From positions 744,001-808,000 of the forward strand of contig NZ_CP137891.1 in assembly GCF_033547075.1 (NCBI RefSeq): 64,000 nt of DNA, read 5' to 3'. Within the stretch, counting starts at the first letter, position 1, and each line of letters begins with the position of its first letter. A program made the translations under genes and the position numbers. Positions 52,401 through 61,600 of the stretch are shown piece by piece. This DNA is from Flavobacterium ardleyense. GTDB taxonomy: Bacteria; Bacteroidota; Bacteroidia; Flavobacteriales; Flavobacteriaceae. Below the pieces are notes generated by a model that was not told the DNA's origin, ran no database searches, and saw only the letters and a list, made by a program, of their open reading frames with translations.

Positions 52401-55400
52401 TTGATAATGTAGTGGTAAATGCAATTACATGTTATGCTCCATCTGCTTTGGTAGCAACAAATGTGGGTGAGTCAACAGCAACTATCTCATGGACGGCACC
52501 TGCCTCAGGAGCAGCCTCATATGATTATTATGTGAGCACAACAAATACTGCTCCAACAGCAACACAAACTCCAACAGGAAACGTGGTTCCAACAACTACA
52601 CCACTAACAGGACTTACATCATCTACAAATTATTTTGTATGGGTTCGTTCTAATTGTGGACCAGGCGGAACAAGTACTTGGGCTGGTCCAGTGCTTATTA
52701 CAACATCTCAAGTAGCAGGTGTATTACCTTTTAATGATGGCTTTGAGGGAGTTAATCAATGGTCAATTTATAATGGTAATCAAGCAAACAAATGGTTCTT
52801 AGGTACTGCAGTAAGCAATACCGGAACAAAAAGTATGTATGTTAGTAGCGATAATGGTGTTACAAATTCATACCTAACAGGCTCTAATTCTGTTACACAT
52901 TTTTATAGAGATCTAATTGTTCCAGTAGGAACAGGTGAGCTTAACGTACAGTTTGACTGGAGAGCGCAAGGTGAATCATCATGGGATTACATTCGCGTGT
53001 GGGCAGTGCCTACAACTTATGTACCTGTACCAGGAACTCAAGTTATAGCTGGAGCCGGAAGAATTCAACTTGGTGGAAATATCAACCAAAACTCTTCTTG
53101 GTCTACTGCAAACTACGTTTTAAATGGAGCTGGTTTCGCAGGTGGAACTATGAGATTAATTTTTGAATGGAGAAATGATAGTAGTGGTGGTACACAACCT
53201 CCAGGTGCTATTGATAATGTAGTAGTAAATGTTATTACATGTTCATCTCCTTCCGCTTTAGTTCTTAATTCAGTTGGACAAACTACAGCAGATATATCTT
53301 GGACAGCGCCTCCTGGAGGTGCCCCAGGGTCTTACGACTATTATGTTAGTAATACAGTTACAGCTCCGACGGCAGCGGCAATTCCGACAGGTAACGTTCA
53401 ACCTGCAAACTTGCAATTACAGGATCTTACCCCTTCAACTACATATTTTGTTTGGGTACGTTCAAATTGTGGTGCTGACGGAACGAGTACTTGGATTGGA
53501 CCAATTGCAGTTACAACTGGACAAATTCCAGCTGTGATGCCTTTTATAGAAGGATTTGAAGGAACTACCGCTTGGTCATTTAATAGTGGTACTCAAACAA
53601 ATAAGTGGATTATTGGAACCGCCGCAAGTAATGGTGGGGCTAACTCTCTATATATTACAAATGACAATGGTATTTCAAATGCATACAATACGTCAGGTGC
53701 AACAACTGTAGCTCATGCTTATAGAGATATTCAAATGCCAGCAGTTATTGGAGACGTAAATGTTGAATTTGATTGGAGAGCAGTTGGAGAAGGAACTTGG
53801 GATTTCTTACGTGTGTGGGTAGTACCTACAACTTTCGTTCCGACAGTTGGAACGCAAATAACTGCTACTGCAAATCGTAAGCAACTAGGTCAATATAATA
53901 ACAGTGGGCAGTGGCTGCACGTGCAGCAATTTGTAGATGCTGCTCCTTATGCAGGTCAAAGTATGCGACTTGTATTTGAGTGGAGAAATGATGGTAGTGG
54001 GGGTGCTCAACCGCCAGCAGCTATCGATAATGTTAAAGTTAATGTATTAACTTGTCCTGCGCCGATCAATTTAACGGCAGCTGGTGTATCAGGTAGTACT
54101 GCGATTACGCTTGGTTGGACTCCAGTTGGTACTGAAACTTCATGGGAAGTAATTGTACAAGTTGCTGGTACAGGTGCGCCTGTAGCGGGAACTGGAACTA
54201 TTGTAAACGGTACTCCAACATTACCATTCACAGCCACTGAGGGTGTGTTTTACGAATTCTTTGTTATTGCAAATTGTAATGCAACTGAAAGTAGTTTATG
54301 GGCTGGACCACAATCGTTCTCAATTTATACTCCACCAGGATGCGCTGAGGTGCAACTTTCAGGAGTTGGTTTTGATATTATAGATTCTGAAATTATACTG
54401 TGTGCTGAAAATGATAGCCAATGTGTTAACTTAGAAGCTAATTACTTTGGAATTGGATCAACAACCTCTTATGAAGTTTCTGCAATATCCTACGAACCTC
54501 CATTCCCTTTCACCGGTGGTATCGAAATGCCGATTACCTCTGATGACGATTATACACCAAGTTTTACGCTACCTTTTAATTTCTGCTTCTTTGGTGAGTC
54601 TTACGACTTCGTAAAAGTTGGAGATAATGGAGTAATTAGCTTTGGTCAGCCATTTACAACTGATTATGGAGATTTTTGTCCTTGGACTCTGAATGGACCT
54701 ATTCCTAGTACAACATTTAGTATTAAGAATGCGATTTATGGAGTATTTCAAGATATGTATACTACAAATAATCCTGGCGCCAATACTTCCATAAACTATC
54801 AAGTTTTAGGAACGTATCCTTGTCGTGCACTTGTTGTAAACTTTAATGAAGTTCCAGCATTCGGATCAGGATGTGTAGATCCAGAATATAGAACTACAAC
54901 TCAAATTGTACTGTATGAAATTTCAAATGTAATTGAGATTTATGTAAAGAAAAGAACTGCTTGTAATGACTGGCAGCAAGGTAAGGGAGTTATTGGTATT
55001 CAGAATGGAGCCGGTACTATCGCTTATGTTCCATCAGGAAGAAACACTGGTAACTGGAATGCTACAAACGAAGCTTGGAGATTTGAACCAAATGGTGACT
55101 CTAATGTTGAGTTTGAATGGTTGAAAGATGGTGTTTTTTATAGTAACGATTTGAATATCGAAGTTTGTGTTACTGATACCACTCTTATGACAGCGAAAGC
55201 TACATACCAAGGTTGTGACGGTGTAGATATTGTAACTACAAGTCAAGTAACTATTGTAACAACTACTGAGATTCCTACTGCAGATCCAATTGACCTGACT
55301 TCATGCAGCGCTACTGGACCACTTGTTTTTGACTTAACTCAAAATACAGCGACTATACTTGCAGGTGCAGTCAACCCAGGTGAATTTACAATAACGTATT

Positions 55401-57388
55401 ACTTATCTCAAGAAGATGCAGATTTGCAACAGAATCCAATTCTTAATCCTGCAACTTTTGAAGGTGTAAATGGTCAAACTATATATGTAGGTGTAAACAG
55501 TGCAGCAAATTGCTTTATTGTGAAATCTTTCCAATTGATTGAAGGTAGTAATACTGTAGCAATTGTTGACTTTACTTATACATCTCCAATTTGTTACAAT
55601 GCGTCAACGCCGAATCCGTTGCCAATTAAGGCACTTAACTTTTCTGCTGGTGGAACATTTAATGCAGCAGGATTGACTATTAACGCAGCTACTGGAGAAA
55701 TTGATTTATCTACAAATCCTCAAGGAACATTTGATGTAACTTATGTATTACTTCCTTCTGATTGTAATGATGGTGGATCGTTTACTTTCCCGATTACTTT
55801 AAATACAGCTCCTGTGTTGGATGCAGTGTCAAATCAAGTAATATGTGAAGGTGATTCTTATGAACTTCCAGTTTTAACAGCAGGAAATTATTTTACAGCT
55901 ACTCAAGGTGTAGGTCCATTGTCTGCTGGTGATTTGATCACCACTACTCAAACGATATACGTTTTTGCAGGGGCGGGGACATGTAGTTCAGAAGTTTCAT
56001 TTGAAGTTACTGTAACACCATTACCAGTTATTGCACCTATTGAAGATGTCGTTTCTTGTGGGCCTTATACATTACCAGCGATTGCAGTAGGAAACTACTA
56101 TACAGCAACCGCACAAGGCGGAATATTACTTCCAGCAGGATCTATTATCTCAACAGATCAAACTATTTATGTTTCTGCAACAACTGGAACAACGCCAAGT
56201 TGTACTTCAGAAATTAGTTTTACAGTTGAAATTGTAAACGCTATCACTTTAGCTCCAATTGCTGACGTTATTGCTTGTGATTCTTACGAATTGCCAGCAT
56301 TGGCAGTAGGAAACTACTATACAGCTACACAAGGTGGAGGTACAATGTTAGTTGCGGGAGATCTAATTACATCGACCCAAACGATTTTCGTATACGCTAC
56401 AGGTGCAACAGCAGACTGTAACGCCGAAATTTCATTTATGGTAACGATCAATGCAACACCAGTTATTGCTCCAATTGCAGATGTGGTTTCATGTGGACCT
56501 TATACATTGCCAGTTTTAGCAGTAGGAAACTACTTTGATCAAGCAAATGGATTAGGAAATCAAATTCCAGCAGGAACAGCGATCACTACAGATCAAACAG
56601 TTTATGTTTTTGCAACTACTGGAACCACTCCAGATTGTACAGCATCAGCTAGTTTTACTGTAACAATTGTAGATGCAGTTGTTTTGGCACCGATAGACAA
56701 TGTTTCAATCTGTAGTCCAGATGTTTATACATTGCCAGCACTTGCACAAGGAAACTATTACACCCAGACAAATGGTGGAGGCAGTATGCTTGCAGCGGGC
56801 GCTACGATTGCGCAGACACAAACTATTTATGTGTTTGAACCTGGAGCTACACCAGCGTGTAATTCAGAGGTAAGTTTTACAGTTACTGTAACTACAAGCC
56901 CAATGTTTGTCGTTCAAGGAAATTGTGTAGGCAACCAGTACATTTTGACTTCTACAGCAGTAGATAGCGACCTTACCGGAGCTGTATACAGTTGGACAGT
57001 TAAATCTGGTGCAGGTACTATTGTTGGAAGCGCAAGCGATGCAACAGTTACCGTAGAAGGCGCAGCCACCTACACACTTACCGTAACAGTTGGTGGATGT
57101 AGTACAGCACAAGACTTTGTTGCTGATAATACATCATGTATGATTCAGAGAGGTATCTCACCAAATGGTGATGGTCTTAATGATTACTTTGATTTAGAAG
57201 GCCAAGGCGTAAGCGAGTTGGAAATTTTCAATCGTTACGGAACCAAGGTTTACAATCAGAACAATTACAGCAACCAATGGGTTGGTCAATCTAATAAAGG
57301 CGATGAACTTCCAGACGGCGTTTACTACTATGTGATCAAACGCACAAGCGGAGAGAACAGAACAGGATGGATATACATAAACCGCTAA
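49487..57388 (+). CDS. Giant modular adhesin with T9SS type B sorting domain
   Basis: This 2633-residue secreted surface protein begins with a signal peptide (1-20, ending GFSQ). Modules follow in order: a choice-of-anchor-J-like domain (about 20-205), fibronectin III, a PPC-like domain (about 305-440) and another FN3. Then come four choice-of-anchor-J modules alternating with FN3 domains (about 539-1522, period near 270 residues), a beta-rich region with LKDG and FLP motifs, and five Ig-like repeats of about 72 residues (about 2109-2472). The C-terminal gliding-motility-type domain (about 2550-2633) starts ISPNGDGLNDYF, the type B T9SS signal. Downstream porP/sprF and ompA genes form its usual export partners. 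A SprB-like adhesive or matrix-binding role is inferred. Confidence 0.92.
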   Translation: MKKITLLILMLFLSFAGFSQFTEGFEGTTVPNIAAKQWVLGSGTWGVFDNGVGTTKSWGVNSGVTTPPLVHSGLRAAYMVNDNIGIGNMSQDFLATPMITVPANGELKFWARTLQNGNQGTIYKIMVSNTAGSQTNPAAYTLIQQWNEDQLVTDYNIYEEKSVNLTAFAGQNIHIAFVMEYTQNAPGLGGDRWLLDDVRIVEKCLDPTTLGANTITQTSANLTWANPGNATNFEIQVLPATGTLGSTGMPVTGTTYPATATTNPIAPLTPSTLYKFYVRAICAGNVASVWVGPFSFSTSSPGLTCTSPIVIPSTLPYTTTDNTVAYGDTTDDPQAANCTTVAGNYMTGNDVFYSFTPTTTGAIQIEMSPGATYSGIFVYEGCANVGINCVAGVANPQNTPRIIPSLQVTAGTTYIIVLSSNATPQTFPYTLTIQALNCASPTSLFAVGATPTSAHLTWGNPGAATSWEVFVQTAGSAIPAGAGLTANTNTNFEVSTLTGTTTPLQLGTSYQYWVRANCGDGTFSIWSGPYAFNLAIPAVLPFTDGFEGPNTWTLLNGTQNNKWFYGSAVSNTGTNSMYVSNDNGLTNTYTNNTTSVTHFYRDLLIPANTNDLNVQFDWRAAGESNYDYIRVWAVPTNFTPVPGTQITAGPGRFQLGANINQNPAFTTSNYVVNATSFAGQAMRLVFEWRNDGSGGTQPPGAIDNVTVNAIICSAPTALVAPVIGQTNATISWTGIAGTTSYDYFVSTTNTTPAATATPTATVTGTTAQLDGLLPSSQYFVWVRSNCGPNGTSTWTGPVYITTAQIAGTLPYVDGFEGVNTWSINNGTQTNKWFSGTAVSNSGTHSMYVSNDNGLTNTYSLNPTSVTHFYRDLIVPAGTTDLNVQFDWRAQGEGSSDYIRVWAVPISYVPTAGTQVTAAAGRVQLGGNINQNSTWSTATYVLNATTTFAGQTMRLIFEWRNDGSGGAQPPGAIDNVVVNAITCYAPSALVATNVGESTATISWTAPASGAASYDYYVSTTNTAPTATQTPTGNVVPTTTPLTGLTSSTNYFVWVRSNCGPGGTSTWAGPVLITTSQVAGVLPFNDGFEGVNQWSIYNGNQANKWFLGTAVSNTGTKSMYVSSDNGVTNSYLTGSNSVTHFYRDLIVPVGTGELNVQFDWRAQGESSWDYIRVWAVPTTYVPVPGTQVIAGAGRIQLGGNINQNSSWSTANYVLNGAGFAGGTMRLIFEWRNDSSGGTQPPGAIDNVVVNVITCSSPSALVLNSVGQTTADISWTAPPGGAPGSYDYYVSNTVTAPTAAAIPTGNVQPANLQLQDLTPSTTYFVWVRSNCGADGTSTWIGPIAVTTGQIPAVMPFIEGFEGTTAWSFNSGTQTNKWIIGTAASNGGANSLYITNDNGISNAYNTSGATTVAHAYRDIQMPAVIGDVNVEFDWRAVGEGTWDFLRVWVVPTTFVPTVGTQITATANRKQLGQYNNSGQWLHVQQFVDAAPYAGQSMRLVFEWRNDGSGGAQPPAAIDNVKVNVLTCPAPINLTAAGVSGSTAITLGWTPVGTETSWEVIVQVAGTGAPVAGTGTIVNGTPTLPFTATEGVFYEFFVIANCNATESSLWAGPQSFSIYTPPGCAEVQLSGVGFDIIDSEIILCAENDSQCVNLEANYFGIGSTTSYEVSAISYEPPFPFTGGIEMPITSDDDYTPSFTLPFNFCFFGESYDFVKVGDNGVISFGQPFTTDYGDFCPWTLNGPIPSTTFSIKNAIYGVFQDMYTTNNPGANTSINYQVLGTYPCRALVVNFNEVPAFGSGCVDPEYRTTTQIVLYEISNVIEIYVKKRTACNDWQQGKGVIGIQNGAGTIAYVPSGRNTGNWNATNEAWRFEPNGDSNVEFEWLKDGVFYSNDLNIEVCVTDTTLMTAKATYQGCDGVDIVTTSQVTIVTTTEIPTADPIDLTSCSATGPLVFDLTQNTATILAGAVNPGEFTITYYLSQEDADLQQNPILNPATFEGVNGQTIYVGVNSAANCFIVKSFQLIEGSNTVAIVDFTYTSPICYNASTPNPLPIKALNFSAGGTFNAAGLTINAATGEIDLSTNPQGTFDVTYVLLPSDCNDGGSFTFPITLNTAPVLDAVSNQVICEGDSYELPVLTAGNYFTATQGVGPLSAGDLITTTQTIYVFAGAGTCSSEVSFEVTVTPLPVIAPIEDVVSCGPYTLPAIAVGNYYTATAQGGILLPAGSIISTDQTIYVSATTGTTPSCTSEISFTVEIVNAITLAPIADVIACDSYELPALAVGNYYTATQGGGTMLVAGDLITSTQTIFVYATGATADCNAEISFMVTINATPVIAPIADVVSCGPYTLPVLAVGNYFDQANGLGNQIPAGTAITTDQTVYVFATTGTTPDCTASASFTVTIVDAVVLAPIDNVSICSPDVYTLPALAQGNYYTQTNGGGSMLAAGATIAQTQTIYVFEPGATPACNSEVSFTVTVTTSPMFVVQGNCVGNQYILTSTAVDSDLTGAVYSWTVKSGAGTIVGSASDATVTVEGAATYTLTVTVGGCSTAQDFVADNTSCMIQRGISPNGDGLNDYFDLEGQGVSELEIFNRYGTKVYNQNNYSNQWVGQSNKGDELPDGVYYYVIKRTSGENRTGWIYINR
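51102..54051 (+). repeat. Tandem ~810-bp coding repeats in the adhesin gene
   Basis: Units start near 51102, 51909, 52723 and 53536. Each encodes a choice-of-anchor-J module opening with DGFEG or EGFEG and closing with FEWRNDGSGG-type motifs, followed by an FN3 domain. Some DNA blocks are almost identical between units, for example around 51541-51600 and 53161-53220 (one difference seen). Confidence 0.88.
55811..56900 (+). repeat. Five ~216-bp Ig-like coding repeats in the adhesin gene
   Basis: Five consecutive units share the pattern APIxDV-SCGPYTLPxLAVGNYYT-QTIYV-CxxEISFTV, each with a conserved pair of cysteines likely to form a disulfide outside the cell. The first unit is the most divergent. 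Confidence 0.85.
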
Positions 57389-57417
57389 CCAACTAAATGG
57401 AGTTAATAGAGCTTATC

Positions 57418-57443
57418 AAAATCCTCTCAAAGGGGAGGATTTT
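57418..57443 (+). terminator. Hairpin between the adhesin gene and porP/sprF
   Basis: AAAATCCTCTC pairs with GGGAGGATTTT (one wobble) around a short loop, 29 bases after the adhesin stop codon. Only four T residues follow, so it may be a partial terminator or mRNA stabiliser rather than a full stop. Confidence 0.55.
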
Positions 57444-57476
57444 GATTAAGTTTTATTCCACAAAAATATAACTACG

Positions 57477-58412
57477 ATGAAGAAACTATATTTCACGGCC
57501 TTCTTAGCGTTTTTAGCCTTTACAGATAGCTATGCGCAACAAGATCCCCATTATACACAGTATATGTATAATATGAATGTCATCAATCCAGCTTATGCAG
57601 GAAGTAAAGAAGCCTTGTCTTTTGGACTTTTATACAGAAAGCAATGGGTTGATATCGAAGATGCTCCTACTACCTTCTCTCTATCTGGAAGCATGCCAGT
57701 AGGACGCAATGTAGGACTAGGACTTTCACTTATCTCTGATGAGATAGGACCCGTAACCGAGCAAAATGCCTATGCCGATTTCTCATACACCCTAAATCTA
57801 GGAGGTGAACACCGCTTAGCATTAGGATTAAAAGCAGGAGCTACTTTTCATAAAGTAGGCTTGTTTACAGAAATTGGACAAAGCAATGTGCCCGATTTAG
57901 GCGACCCTGCTTTTTCTGAGAACACATCCAATGTGTATCCAAACGTAGGAACAGGAGTTTTCTACTACACACAGAAGTATTATGTTGCTTTCTCTGTACC
58001 AAATATGCTAAAATCAAAACACCTTGACATTAATAATGTGAATGGTAAAAAGCAATTTGGAACAGAAAGTTTGCACTACTTCCTAACGGGAGGGTACGTA
58101 TTTGATCTGAGCCCAAGTGTGAAGTTTAAGCCCTTTGCGATGCTTAAGTCAGCCTTTGATGCGCCACTATCGGTGGATGTATCGACCAACTTTTTATTCA
58201 ATGAGAAATTTGAAATCGGAGCCACTTACCGCATCGACGATTCTTTTGGCGCCATGGTAAACTATGCCATCAGTCCATCGCTTCGTATCGGATACGCCTA
58301 CGATCACATTGTATCAGATCTAAATATTACCACACCGTCCTCGCACGAGGTAATCTTATTGTTTGATATTAATTTCTCTAAGAAAGTATCACAATCTCCA
58401 AGGTATTTCTAA
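57477..58412 (+). CDS. PorP/SprF family T9SS-associated outer-membrane protein
   Basis: This 311-residue protein has a signal peptide (1-20, ending SYAQ). It begins QDPHYTQYMYNMNVINPAYAG, the PorP/SprF hallmark, followed by amphipathic strands of an outer-membrane barrel with the GLLYRKQW motif. Family members are required to secrete or surface-attach the type B cargo protein encoded next to them, as SprF is for SprB. Here the cargo is the giant adhesin immediately upstream. Confidence 0.95.
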   Translation: MKKLYFTAFLAFLAFTDSYAQQDPHYTQYMYNMNVINPAYAGSKEALSFGLLYRKQWVDIEDAPTTFSLSGSMPVGRNVGLGLSLISDEIGPVTEQNAYADFSYTLNLGGEHRLALGLKAGATFHKVGLFTEIGQSNVPDLGDPAFSENTSNVYPNVGTGVFYYTQKYYVAFSVPNMLKSKHLDINNVNGKKQFGTESLHYFLTGGYVFDLSPSVKFKPFAMLKSAFDAPLSVDVSTNFLFNEKFEIGATYRIDDSFGAMVNYAISPSLRIGYAYDHIVSDLNITTPSSHEVILLFDINFSKKVSQSPRYF

Positions 58413-58432
58413 ACACATAAACCAGCAAAAAC

Positions 58433-60307
58433 ATGAAAAAACTATATATAGCATTGAGTTTTGTGATTAGCACCGCGGGACTTCAGGCTCAAAATACAGA
58501 CACCGCCAAGGCCGACAAGCTCTACGAAAGGTATGAGTTTGTGTCCGCAGCCGAGCAATACACCAAGCTAGTAGATCAAGGCAAAGCAGACGGATACGTC
58601 TACAAACAACTTGCCGATACCTACTTCAATATGTTCAATACCGCCGAGGCAGCCAAATGGTATGCCAAAGCAGTAGAGACCGATCAAGATGCCGAGACCT
58701 ACTACCGTTATGCACAAATGCTAAAAGGAAACGGACAGTACGAAGAGTCAAACAAGCAGATGCGCAAGTTTGCAGCCGCAAGCCCAAACGATCAGCGTGC
58801 CAAAACCTTTATGGAAAATCCAAATTACATTCCCAAGCTAATGGGCAAGGAGAAAATGTACGACATCACAAGTCTTTCTGTAAGCAGTGAGAAGTCGGAT
58901 TTCGGACCCGTATTGAACAACAATACATTGTATTTTACATCTGCTAGAAATACTTCTAGAAAAACCTATGGTTGGAATGATGAGCCATTTTTGGACATCT
59001 ATACTGCAACCTATAATACAGATGGAAGCATTAACGAAGCGACAGCCCTTACAGAGCTAAATTCACAGTACCACGACGGCCCTGTGACGCTAAGTGCCGA
59101 TGGAAATACGATGTACTTTACAAGTGATAGCTTTCGCGAAAGCTCTTTTGAAAGAGACCGCAAAAACAAATTAAAGCTTGGAAAGAATAACTTGTTTAAA
59201 GCCACAAAAAATGGAGATAAATGGGGGAATGTACAATCACTTCCTTTTAACAGCAAAGAGTATTCAACCAGCAATCCAAGTTTGAGCCATGACGGAAAAA
59301 CACTTTACTTCTCATCGGATATGCCGGGGAGTTTAGGTGGAGTAGATATCTGGAAAGTAGCAGTAAATGCAGATGGTAGCTACGGAACGCCAGAAAACTT
59401 AGGCAAAAGAGTGAACACTGAAGGAAATGAAAGTTTCCCGTTTATAGCACAAGACAATCAGACCTTGTACTTTGCTTCGGCAGGAAAACCAGGTTTTGGA
59501 GGTTATGATGTTTTTAAAGTAAAACTAAACGATTCATCAGAAGCAGTAAACCTTGGAAAACCAGTAAACTCTGAGAAAGATGACTTTAGCTTTAGCTATG
59601 ACCAAGAGAAAAATATTGGATTCTTTGCTAGTAATAGATCGGGAATGGACAATATTTATGGTGCTAATCCATTGTGTGGTTTAGAAGTGTTGACGGTAGT
59701 TACTGATTCTAAAACAGGAAAAATTCTTTCAAATGCGAAAGTATCGATCTTGGACGACAAGAACAATGTGATTGCAACAGAGATGAGCAACTCAAAAGGA
59801 GAAGTTGGCTACAATGTAGAGTGTAATAAAACCTTTACTATCCAAGCATCAGCTACAGGATATGAGAGCAACACATTTGCCGTAGCGGCAGTAAAAACTG
59901 GAACGACTACCAAAGTAGCAGCGATGCTTAATCCAATTGCAGAAATCATCAAAGAAACACAAGTAGTACTTAACGATGTATTCTTCGAATTTGACAAGAG
60001 CAATATCACAAGAGAAGGTGCTTACGAGCTAGACAAATTAGTTGAGGCAATGAAAGCCAATCCTACGATGGTGATTATGGTAAAAGCACATACTGATAAT
60101 AGAGGTAGTGATGTTTACAATATGAGATTATCTGATAGAAGAGCAAAATCTAGCGTTCAATACATCCTATCAAAAGGAATTAAGAAAGATAGAATCTCTG
60201 GAAAAGGATATGGAGAATCAGAGCCTAAAGTTAATTGTGGAGAAGGTTGTACAGAAGCCGAGCACGCAGAGAACAGACGTTCTGAGTTTATTATCGTAAA
60301 GAAATAA
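58433..60307 (+). CDS. OmpA-family protein with TPR, WD40-like propeller and carboxypeptidase-like domains
   Basis: This 624-residue protein has a signal peptide (1-19). TPR-like helices follow (about 22-130), then PD40/WD40-like propeller repeats (about 150-420, with the recurring TLYFxS motif). A CarboxypepD_reg-like beta domain (about 425-500) precedes a C-terminal OmpA peptidoglycan-binding domain (about 514-624, NDVFFEFDKSN then ENRRSEF). This PorE-like layout links the T9SS outer-membrane parts to the cell wall. It lies 20 bp after porP/sprF. Its first 450 bp are visibly GC-richer than the rest. Confidence 0.94.
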   Translation: MKKLYIALSFVISTAGLQAQNTDTAKADKLYERYEFVSAAEQYTKLVDQGKADGYVYKQLADTYFNMFNTAEAAKWYAKAVETDQDAETYYRYAQMLKGNGQYEESNKQMRKFAAASPNDQRAKTFMENPNYIPKLMGKEKMYDITSLSVSSEKSDFGPVLNNNTLYFTSARNTSRKTYGWNDEPFLDIYTATYNTDGSINEATALTELNSQYHDGPVTLSADGNTMYFTSDSFRESSFERDRKNKLKLGKNNLFKATKNGDKWGNVQSLPFNSKEYSTSNPSLSHDGKTLYFSSDMPGSLGGVDIWKVAVNADGSYGTPENLGKRVNTEGNESFPFIAQDNQTLYFASAGKPGFGGYDVFKVKLNDSSEAVNLGKPVNSEKDDFSFSYDQEKNIGFFASNRSGMDNIYGANPLCGLEVLTVVTDSKTGKILSNAKVSILDDKNNVIATEMSNSKGEVGYNVECNKTFTIQASATGYESNTFAVAAVKTGTTTKVAAMLNPIAEIIKETQVVLNDVFFEFDKSNITREGAYELDKLVEAMKANPTMVIMVKAHTDNRGSDVYNMRLSDRRAKSSVQYILSKGIKKDRISGKGYGESEPKVNCGEGCTEAEHAENRRSEFIIVKK

Positions 60308-60343
60308 GCAAAAAAGGATTTAATTATTATTGATTCAAAAAAG

Positions 60344-60383
60344 GAAAGCCGAATACTGAGAAGTGTTCGGCTTTCTTGTTTTA
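60344..60383 (+). terminator. Terminator of the adhesin-export gene cluster
   Basis: GAAAGCCGAATACT pairs with AGTGTTCGGCTTTC (one wobble) around a 4-base loop, followed by TTGTTTT. It lies 37 bases after the ompA stop codon. Confidence 0.85.
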
Positions 60384-60756
60384 GGTAGTTTATGGGTATT
60401 CTGGTTCAAACTGTACAGCCTATTCCGGTTTAAACTGAGTAGGTAATTATAGACGAGACTGAAAACCCTAATTCTAGTTCTGAGTGAAAAGTTTTCACGA
60501 TATTTTTCACCCTTCATCAAAAAGATCCATTATAATACGAGAATTCATCAGTAGAAAGAACAATGGCCTTTCAAACTAGAGCCTTGGAAAATCAAGGACA
60601 ACCATCACCAATTATTTTCGCTCGATTGAGACTTCCGGAATTTGTTTCAAAGAACGTCGTGTACTCAAAGGAGAAGTATTATCAGAACGCCTTGAAGTCC
60701 CCAAAGAATTAAATACTTTTGACAGGGAGTATATTCGCTAAGATTAAAATTCCATT
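60384..60756. other. Non-coding, decayed DNA before the IS relic
   Basis: No intact gene is present. A short open stretch around 60630-60740 (CFKERRVLKGEVLSERLEV on the plus strand) looks like a broken gene, but I cannot assign it. The rest has no recognisable feature. Confidence 0.5.
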
Positions 60757-61600
60757 TTTCCATATTTCGAATAGGAATTAAAGTGTGTTGGTGTTACTCT
60801 TACTATTCTCTGGTCTGAATACAAAACGAACCTTCCTCAAGGAGTTATGTACACTCAATTTTGTGCACATTATAACAAATGGAATCTAAAATAAGATGCT
60901 TACATGTCCACTACCCACAATGCGGGAGAAAAACTCTTCATCGATACGCAGATAGAAAACTCCCACATCATCGACAAGGAAACCTGCGAAATAAGGGCAG
61001 TGGAAGTTTTTGTTGCCACCCTTAGCGCGAGTCAATACACTTACCTAGAAATCTCTCTTTTATTGCAGATTTTGGATTTTATTAGCAGAGTTTAAAACTG
61101 TTTGTACTACCTAGAAGGGGTCTAGATTGCATTATTCCCGAGAATTTAAAAATTCAACAATAACCAAAATGATTATATAGAACTCCCTTGTAAACGAAAA
61201 ATTTGACTGCTTTGCTTCGCATTACGACACATCAATTATGACTGCAAGAGCTTTATCCAACGATAAATCTCTGGCTGAAGGTGCCGTGACCTCACCTACA
61301 CCCGCATTCATGCGGCCTTAAGAGATAGACAATTTTATAGTATTGTTGAACTGAATGTAGTTATTAAGGAACTTCTTTTTATTTACAACTAAACTCCTTT
61401 GCAAAAGAAACATTGTAGTCGTAAAGTTCAGTTTATAGAAATAGAAAATGATGCAATAATACTATTGCCTCTGGAAAAACAGGGACTTAGAGACTACAAA
61501 ATCGACACTGTGAAAAAATATTCCATCCTTCTTATTCTGCTGATTACAACTATAAAAACATACCCAACGCCTATATAGGAAAGAAATTAAAGTACGTTCT
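60757..61600 (+). pseudogene. istA: Decayed IS21-family transposase gene (istA relic)
   Basis: Fragments in order match IstA. FPYFE (then a stop) and ELKCVGVTLTILWSEYK lie near 60757-60830. HNAGEKLFID with HIIDKETCEIRAVEVFVATL lies near 60918-61025. ARALSNDKSLAEGAV lies near 61240-61287, TYTRIHAALRDRQFYS near 61294-61345, LPLEKQGLRDYK near 61468-61505 and AYIGKKLKYV near 61570-61600. In-frame stops (for example at 60772 and 60895) and frameshifts break the gene. The N-terminus and the istB helper gene are not found. The relic marks an old insertion between two T9SS cargo loci. Confidence 0.85.

Noticed and set aside
53914..53927. CACGTG-centred palindrome GCTGCACGTGCAGC in the adhesin gene
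   Set aside because: The arms do not match parS outside the hexamer, and it lies in coding sequence.
49487..57388. Naming the giant adhesin sprB
   Set aside because: The type B domain and gene order fit, but the module content differs from F. johnsoniae SprB and several such loci occur per genome.
60904..61095. 63-codon ORF taken as a small gene
   Set aside because: Its translation is an internal fragment of IstA, in frame with the preceding fragment after a stop, so it belongs to the pseudogene.
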